From assembly GCF_028649455.1 (NCBI RefSeq), contig NZ_JAQSIO010000001.1, positions 1,054,001 through 1,118,000 on the forward strand: a stretch of DNA of 64,000 nt, read 5' to 3'. Below the pieces are notes generated by a model. That model saw nothing but the letters and a program-made list of their open reading frames with translations. It searched no databases and was not told where the DNA came from. Positions 60,182-64,000 of this stretch are shown in pieces (the stretch's first letter is position 1; each line of letters opens with the position of its first letter). The translations under genes and the position numbers were made by a program. The stretch is from Curvibacter microcysteis. GTDB taxonomy: Bacteria; Pseudomonadota; Gammaproteobacteria; Burkholderiales; Burkholderiaceae_C.

Positions 60182-61483
60182 TCACACCTGGTCCAGCGCC
60201 TGGGCCAGGTCGGCCAGCAGGTCGTCGGCGTGCTCGATGCCCACGCACAGGCGCACCGTGTCTTCGCCCACGCCAGACTTCTTCAGCTCTTCGGGCGACA
60301 GCTGGCGGTGGGTGGTCGAGGCCGGGTGCGTGGCCAGCGACTTGGCGTCGCCAATGTTGACCAGGCGCGTGAACAGCTGCAGCGCATCCAGGAAGCGCGC
60401 CCCGGCTTCGCGGCCCCCGCCGCTGCTGGCCTTGACGCCAAAGGTCAGCAGACCCGAGGCCTTGCCGCCCAGGTACTTCTGCGCCAGCGCGTGGTCGGCG
60501 TTGCCGGGCAGGCCGGCGTAGTTGACCCAGCCCACCTTGGGGTGCTTCTCGAGGAACTGCGCCACCTTCAGCGTGTTGTCGTTGATGCGGTCCATGCGCA
60601 GGGCCAGGGTCTCGATGCCTTGCAGGATCAGGAAGGCATTGAATGGCGACAGCGCCGCGCCCATGTTGCGCAGCGGCACCACGCGGGCGCGGCCAATGTA
60701 GGCCGCGGCGCCCAGGGCCTCGGTGTAGACCACGCCGTGGTAGCTGACATCGGGCTCGTTGAGGCGCTTGAAGCGCTCCTTGTGTTGGGCCCAGGGGAAC
60801 TTGCCCGAGTCGACGATGGCGCCGCCAATGCTGGTGCCGTGGCCACCCAGGTACTTGGTCAGCGAGTGCACCACGATGTCGGCGCCATGCTCAAACGGGC
60901 GCAGCAGGTAGGGCGTGGCGACGGTGTTGTCCACGATCAGCGGCACACCATGGCGGTGGGCGATTTCGGCGATGCGCGCGATGTCGGTCACATTGCCTTG
61001 CGGGTTGCCCAGCGACTCCACAAACACCGCCTTGGTCTTGGCGTCGATCAGCGCGTCAAAGCTGCTCGGGTCGCGGTGGTCGGCAAAGCGCGTGGTGATG
61101 CCGTACTGCGGCAGTGTGTGGGCAAACAGGTTGTAGGTGCCGCCATACAGCGCGGTTGAGGCCACGATGTTGTCGCCCGCTTCGGCAATGGTCTGGATCG
61201 CGTAGGTCACCGCCGCCTGGCCCGAGGCCACGGCCAGCGCGCCAATGCCGCCCTCCAGGGCCGCGACGCGCTTTTCCAGCACGTCGGTGGTCGGGTTCAT
61301 GATGCGGGTGTAGATGTTGCCTGCCACCTTCAGGTCAAACAGGTCAGCGCCGTGCTGGGCGCTGTCAAAAGCGTAGGCCGCCGTCTGGTAGATGGGCACC
61401 GCCACCGCCTTGGTGGTCGGGTCGGGCGAGTAGCCCGCATGGACGGACAGGGTTTCGAACTTCCAGTTGTCTGCTGCGGACAT
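60182..61483 (-). CDS. metY: O-acetylhomoserine aminocarboxypropyltransferase / sulfhydrylase (MetY)
   Basis: PLP-dependent Cys/Met-metabolism enzyme of 433 residues. Family features are the N-terminal [22 protein letters not shown] segment (two parts), [51 protein letters not shown] and the PLP lysine in [10 protein letters not shown]. The length and the HAGY.PDPTT start fit MetY rather than MetB/MetZ. It makes homocysteine directly from O-acetylhomoserine and sulfide. An AAAGGAG ribosome site precedes the ATG. No SAM riboswitch was recognised upstream. Confidence 0.93.
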   Translation of the reverse strand: MSAADNWKFETLSVHAGYSPDPTTKAVAVPIYQTAAYAFDSAQHGADLFDLKVAGNIYTRIMNPTTDVLEKRVAALEGGIGALAVASGQAAVTYAIQTIAEAGDNIVASTALYGGTYNLFAHTLPQYGITTRFADHRDPSSFDALIDAKTKAVFVESLGNPQGNVTDIARIAEIAHRHGVPLIVDNTVATPYLLRPFEHGADIVVHSLTKYLGGHGTSIGGAIVDSGKFPWAQHKERFKRLNEPDVSYHGVVYTEALGAAAYIGRARVVPLRNMGAALSPFNAFLILQGIETLALRMDRINDNTLKVAQFLEKHPKVGWVNYAGLPGNADHALAQKYLGGKASGLLTFGVKASSGGGREAGARFLDALQLFTRLVNIGDAKSLATHPASTTHRQLSPEELKKSGVGEDTVRLCVGIEHADDLLADLAQALDQV

Positions 61484-61808
61484 GTGACAAGGCTCCTTTG
61501 GTTTTGAATCGATTTATGGTTGGTTTGAAGAGGTGATGATGCCAGCCCGCCAGCGGACCTTGGGTTGCATCAGGGACAAGCGACCCCGTGCAAATTGAAC
61601 CACTGATCCATGGCACGGCCTATGCGCAAACGCAACTTGCTTATGCATGGCCCGCAGGCCGTTGGGTGCTAGGCTTGGGGTGCTGAGCAGTCTGCGACCG
61701 AGGCGCTTGTTGGGCCGGTTTGGACTGCCGATGTCTTGCGGCTTGGCTGATTTGCTTGCTCGTTCGCTTGCTTGTTTGTTTGCCCTGCTGCGCTCCACCA
61801 GGCCCGCC

Positions 61809-62360
61809 ATGAACTTGATGAACCGTTACCTGCCCCGCTACCAGTTTGGTGAGGAACACAGCCTCTACATCCCTGCCCCACCGGCGCGGGTGTTGGACGC
61901 GGTGAACCGCCCCGAGGTGGTGGACGACCCGGTGGCGCGCGGCCTGATCGCGCTGCGCGAGTGGCCCAACCGGCTGGCTGGGCGTTTGGGTCTGCCTTCG
62001 ACCCTGCAACACCGCCCGGCCTTTGGTTTGGCCAATTTCACGCCCCTGGGCCGCGACGGCGACCGCGAGATTGCGTTTGGTCTGGCGGGGCGCTTCTGGC
62101 AGTCGGACTTTGGTCTGGTCGAGTTGGCCGACGCCGAGGCCTTTGCCGCCTTGGATGTGCAGGGCCTGGCCAAGCTGGTGATGAACTTCAGCACCGAGCC
62201 CGAAGGCCCCGGCACCCGCCTGACCACCCGCACCCGCGTCTGCTGTGGCGACGCCGCGAGTCAGCGCCGGTTTCAGCTGTATTGGTGGCTGATCCGGCCA
62301 GCGAGTGGGCTGATCCGCCGGCGTTTGTTGGGGCGGGTGAAGGGGGCGGTGGGGGGCTGA
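61809..62360 (+). CDS. Protein of unknown function, SRPBCC-like
   Basis: Protein of 183 residues with no signal peptide. EEHSLYIPAPPARVLDAV near the N-terminus resembles the first strand and helix of SRPBCC/START-type folds (a polar strand followed by a P-A-x-V helix). Central FTPLGRDGDREIAFGLAGRFW and the closing RLTTRTRVCCGD strand fit the curved sheet, followed by a long basic C-terminal helix. The family assignment is an inference from pattern only. The ATG at 61809 is chosen because the frame upstream has no protein-like features. Confidence 0.65.
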   Translation: MNLMNRYLPRYQFGEEHSLYIPAPPARVLDAVNRPEVVDDPVARGLIALREWPNRLAGRLGLPSTLQHRPAFGLANFTPLGRDGDREIAFGLAGRFWQSDFGLVELADAEAFAALDVQGLAKLVMNFSTEPEGPGTRLTTRTRVCCGDAASQRRFQLYWWLIRPASGLIRRRLLGRVKGAVGG

Positions 62361-62386
62361 GTGGGTGTGCACAAGCCGCAGGCGCC

Positions 62387-62866
62387 TCAAGCGTCAGCGT
62401 CAGACCTGAGCTTTTTGCGCATCAGGGTGTTTTCCAGCACCACCCCACGACGTTCTGGAAAGCGGCGTTCGACACATTCAAAGCCATGGCGCACAAAAAA
62501 GGGTTCCGCTGTTTTGCTGACGCAGGATCTCAGCTCGGGCAGTCCTGCAAACCCTGCTTGTTTGTGCAGATGTGCCATCAGTTGCGCGCCAATGCCTTGT
62601 CGTGGGTGAGTGCCTGAAACGTAGAAATGGTCGATCTCACCGTCTGCTTGAAGATCGGCATAGCCTACGATTTGGCCGTCCAGAACCGCGACGAAGGGCT
62701 GGGTCCTCCGCAGGTGAAGGGCCCAGCTCGACAGGTCAAAATCGGCAGGCGCCCAGGCCGCTACCTGCTCTGCTGAGTAGTCACGCGACGCGACTTGGTG
62801 GACAGCGGTGAAGAACACCCGGAACAGCGCAGCTTCGTCGCCCAGCTTGAATTTGCGAATGGCCAT
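62387..62866 (-). CDS. GNAT-family N-acetyltransferase
   Basis: Acetyltransferase of 159 residues. The start at 62866 (MAIRKFKLGDEAALFRVF) is the usual GNAT opening. The acetyl-CoA motif A is seen as IDHFYVSGTHPRQGIGAQLM (about 94-113), preceded by the beta-4 strand VGYADLQADG. The C-terminal FFVRHGFECVERR matches the beta-bulge region of YafP/ElaA-like members. The substrate is unknown. It stands alone between a convergent gene and gyrB. Confidence 0.88.
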   Translation of the reverse strand: MAIRKFKLGDEAALFRVFFTAVHQVASRDYSAEQVAAWAPADFDLSSWALHLRRTQPFVAVLDGQIVGYADLQADGEIDHFYVSGTHPRQGIGAQLMAHLHKQAGFAGLPELRSCVSKTAEPFFVRHGFECVERRFPERRGVVLENTLMRKKLRSDADA

Positions 62867-62981
62867 GATGTTTCTCGTTTTGGCCGGCATTCTGCGCGGA
62901 CCCCCTTGACCGACCGGAGCACGCGATGTGCCAAGTGAATGTCTGGAGGGTTCGCTTGACGGGATGCCGCCCTTCAAAACA

Positions 62982-63008
62982 AAACCGCCCGGTTCAACCG
63001 GGAGGTTT
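62982..63008 (-). terminator. Probable terminator of gyrB
   Basis: Read on the minus strand, AAACC-T-CCCGGT / ACCGGG-C-GGTTT (one internal mismatch) is followed by TTTTGTTTTG. It lies about 125 bp after the gyrB stop and before the GNAT gene. Confidence 0.6.
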
Positions 63009-63132
63009 GATCACTGGACGAGCACGGAGGCGGCTGATTGCAAGCCTGTCGCGCTTCAGACCTTCAGTTCGCACCGGGGAGTGACCCTGGTCCAATGCCC
63101 AGAGAGCGTGGACTCAGGCTCAAGTCACCCCA

Positions 63133-64000
63133 TCACACATCAATATTCCCCGCCCTCAGCGCGTTCGTCTCAATGAAGTCACGGCGCGGTTCCACCTCGT
63201 CGCCCATCAGCATGGTGAACACGCGGTCGGCTTCGATGGCGTCGTCGATCTGCACGCGCAGCAGGCGGCGCACGTTGGGGTCCATGGTGGTTTCCCACAG
63301 CTGCTCGGGGTTCATCTCGCCCAGACCCTTGTAGCGCTGGCGGCTGGTGGTGCGTTCGGCTTCGGAGATCAGCCACTTCATGGCCTGGCGGAAGTCACCC
63401 ACCTTCTCTTCCTTCTGGCGTTCGCCCTCGCCGCGCACGGCTTTGGCGCCGTCGTTGAGCAGGCCCTTGAAGGTTTCGGCGGCTTCGGCCAGGGCGGCGT
63501 AGTCGGCGCCGTGCACAAAGTCTTGCGTCAGCACGCTGCTCTTGACGTTGCCGTGGTGGCGGCGGCTGATGCGCAGCACCGGCTTGTCGGTGCGCACGTC
63601 AAATTCGCCAGCCACTTCGGCGGGCACGCCGGTGGTGGTCAGCTCGCGCAGCTTGGCTTGCAGGCGCACTGCACTGGCTTCGGCTTCGGCCACGCTGTCC
63701 AGGTTCAGGGCCACGCCGTCGGCAATGGCGCGCAGGGCCTCGGCGTCCATGAAGTTGCTCAGGCGGGCGATCACGTTCTCGGCGATCTGGTGCTTGCGCG
63801 CCAGCTCGGCCAGGGTTTCGCCTTGCAGGGTTTGCGAGTTGGGGCCACCGGTGGTGATGCTGGCGTCCTTGAGCGCGATGCGCAGCAAGAAGCCGTCGAG
63901 CGCGGGGCCGTCCTTCAGGTACAGCTCTTCCTTGCCGGCCTTGACCTTGTAGAGCGGCGGCTGGGCGATGTAGATGTGGCCACGCTCGACCAGCTCAGGC
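63133..64000 (-). CDS. gyrB: DNA gyrase subunit B, C-terminal part (cut by window end)
   Basis: The last 288 codons of GyrB; the frame continues past base 64000. The toprim end [23 protein letters not shown] and the C-terminal tail with [25 protein letters not shown], then [17 protein letters not shown], are diagnostic. A long internal segment between these motifs matches the insert typical of proteobacterial GyrB. It reads leftward, so in the common dnaA-dnaN-gyrB order those genes, and normally oriC, would be to the right of the window. Confidence 0.97.
   Translation of the reverse strand, partial: PELVERGHIYIAQPPLYKVKAGKEELYLKDGPALDGFLLRIALKDASITTGGPNSQTLQGETLAELARKHQIAENVIARLSNFMDAEALRAIADGVALNLDSVAEAEASAVRLQAKLRELTTTGVPAEVAGEFDVRTDKPVLRISRRHHGNVKSSVLTQDFVHGADYAALAEAAETFKGLLNDGAKAVRGEGERQKEEKVGDFRQAMKWLISEAERTTSRQRYKGLGEMNPEQLWETTMDPNVRRLLRVQIDDAIEADRVFTMLMGDEVEPRRDFIETNALRAGNIDV

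Noticed and set aside
61484-61640. Possible SAM riboswitch upstream of metY
   Set aside because: No recognisable SAM-I, SAM-II or SAM-alpha core could be drawn; only a ribosome site is clear.
1-64000. CRISPR arrays, insertion sequences, tRNA and rRNA genes
   Set aside because: No repeat-spacer pattern, transposase-like protein, terminal inverted repeats, tRNA cloverleaf or rRNA segment was seen in the window.

Overview
The window is high-GC bacterial chromosome (mostly about 65-70% GC by eye) that reads as Betaproteobacteria, order Burkholderiales, probably Comamonadaceae-like. This placement is inferred from a Bug-type tripartite tricarboxylate receptor next to a LysR regulator, a type-2 2-isopropylmalate synthase, heavy use of HME-RND metal efflux and c-di-GMP proteins, and the gene families and codon use overall. 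No rRNA, tRNA, insertion sequence, prophage or CRISPR array was found. The right edge cuts gyrB, which reads leftward. If the usual dnaA-dnaN-gyrB order holds, dnaA lies just beyond base 64000.

Region 1 (1-24.3 kb) is a metal-resistance block. It holds two complete HME-RND tripartite efflux systems. System 1 (2-8129) is one co-directional, overlapping operon: response regulator, sensor kinase, adaptor, RND pump, DUF3240 protein, TolC-like channel. System 2 is divergent: regulator, kinase and hemerythrin leftward (10939-8162), and channel, lipoprotein adaptor and pump rightward (11044-16650). Its pump is translationally coupled to a hydrolase / acyl carrier protein / ketosynthase trio that ends at a strong terminator at 19.06 kb. 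Then come a chemoreceptor and a copper module (copA divergent from copZ-cueR), with two recognisable CueR-type operators and a small DUF2892 protein behind a CsoR-like operator.

Region 2 (24.3-38.6 kb) carries a fused SpmA/SpmB-like membrane protein, a pirin, RdgC, a Spy/CpxP-like periplasmic protein, and then a 1.4-kb stretch with no convincing gene. That stretch contains two parallel copies of a replication-origin-like element: a perfect DnaA box, a 14-nt gap, a DnaA-trio-like TAC repeat and an AT-rich segment, repeated 786 bp apart. Two large multi-sensor GGDEF/EAL proteins face each other to the right of it, followed by an unknown small gene and infA.

Region 3 (38.6-51.9 kb) is mostly metabolism and transport: two MATE transporters, an HDOD protein, leuA with a clear leucine-rich leader peptide and attenuator, a LysR/SDR/Bug-receptor group, a DnaQ-like exonuclease, a diguanylate cyclase, AroG and YjdM.

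Region 4 (51.9-64 kb) contains a compact leftward operon behind a perfect LexA-type SOS box: tag, an Asp/Glu racemase, an MmcB-like PD-(D/E)XK nuclease, and a helicase with its own N-terminal nuclease domain and Fe-S cysteines. It is followed by an MltB-type transglycosylase, a UvrD-like helicase, MetY, two small proteins and gyrB. The observations most worth following up are the duplicated origin-like element, the SOS-box repair operon, the leu attenuator, and the apparently leaderless CueR-controlled copA.
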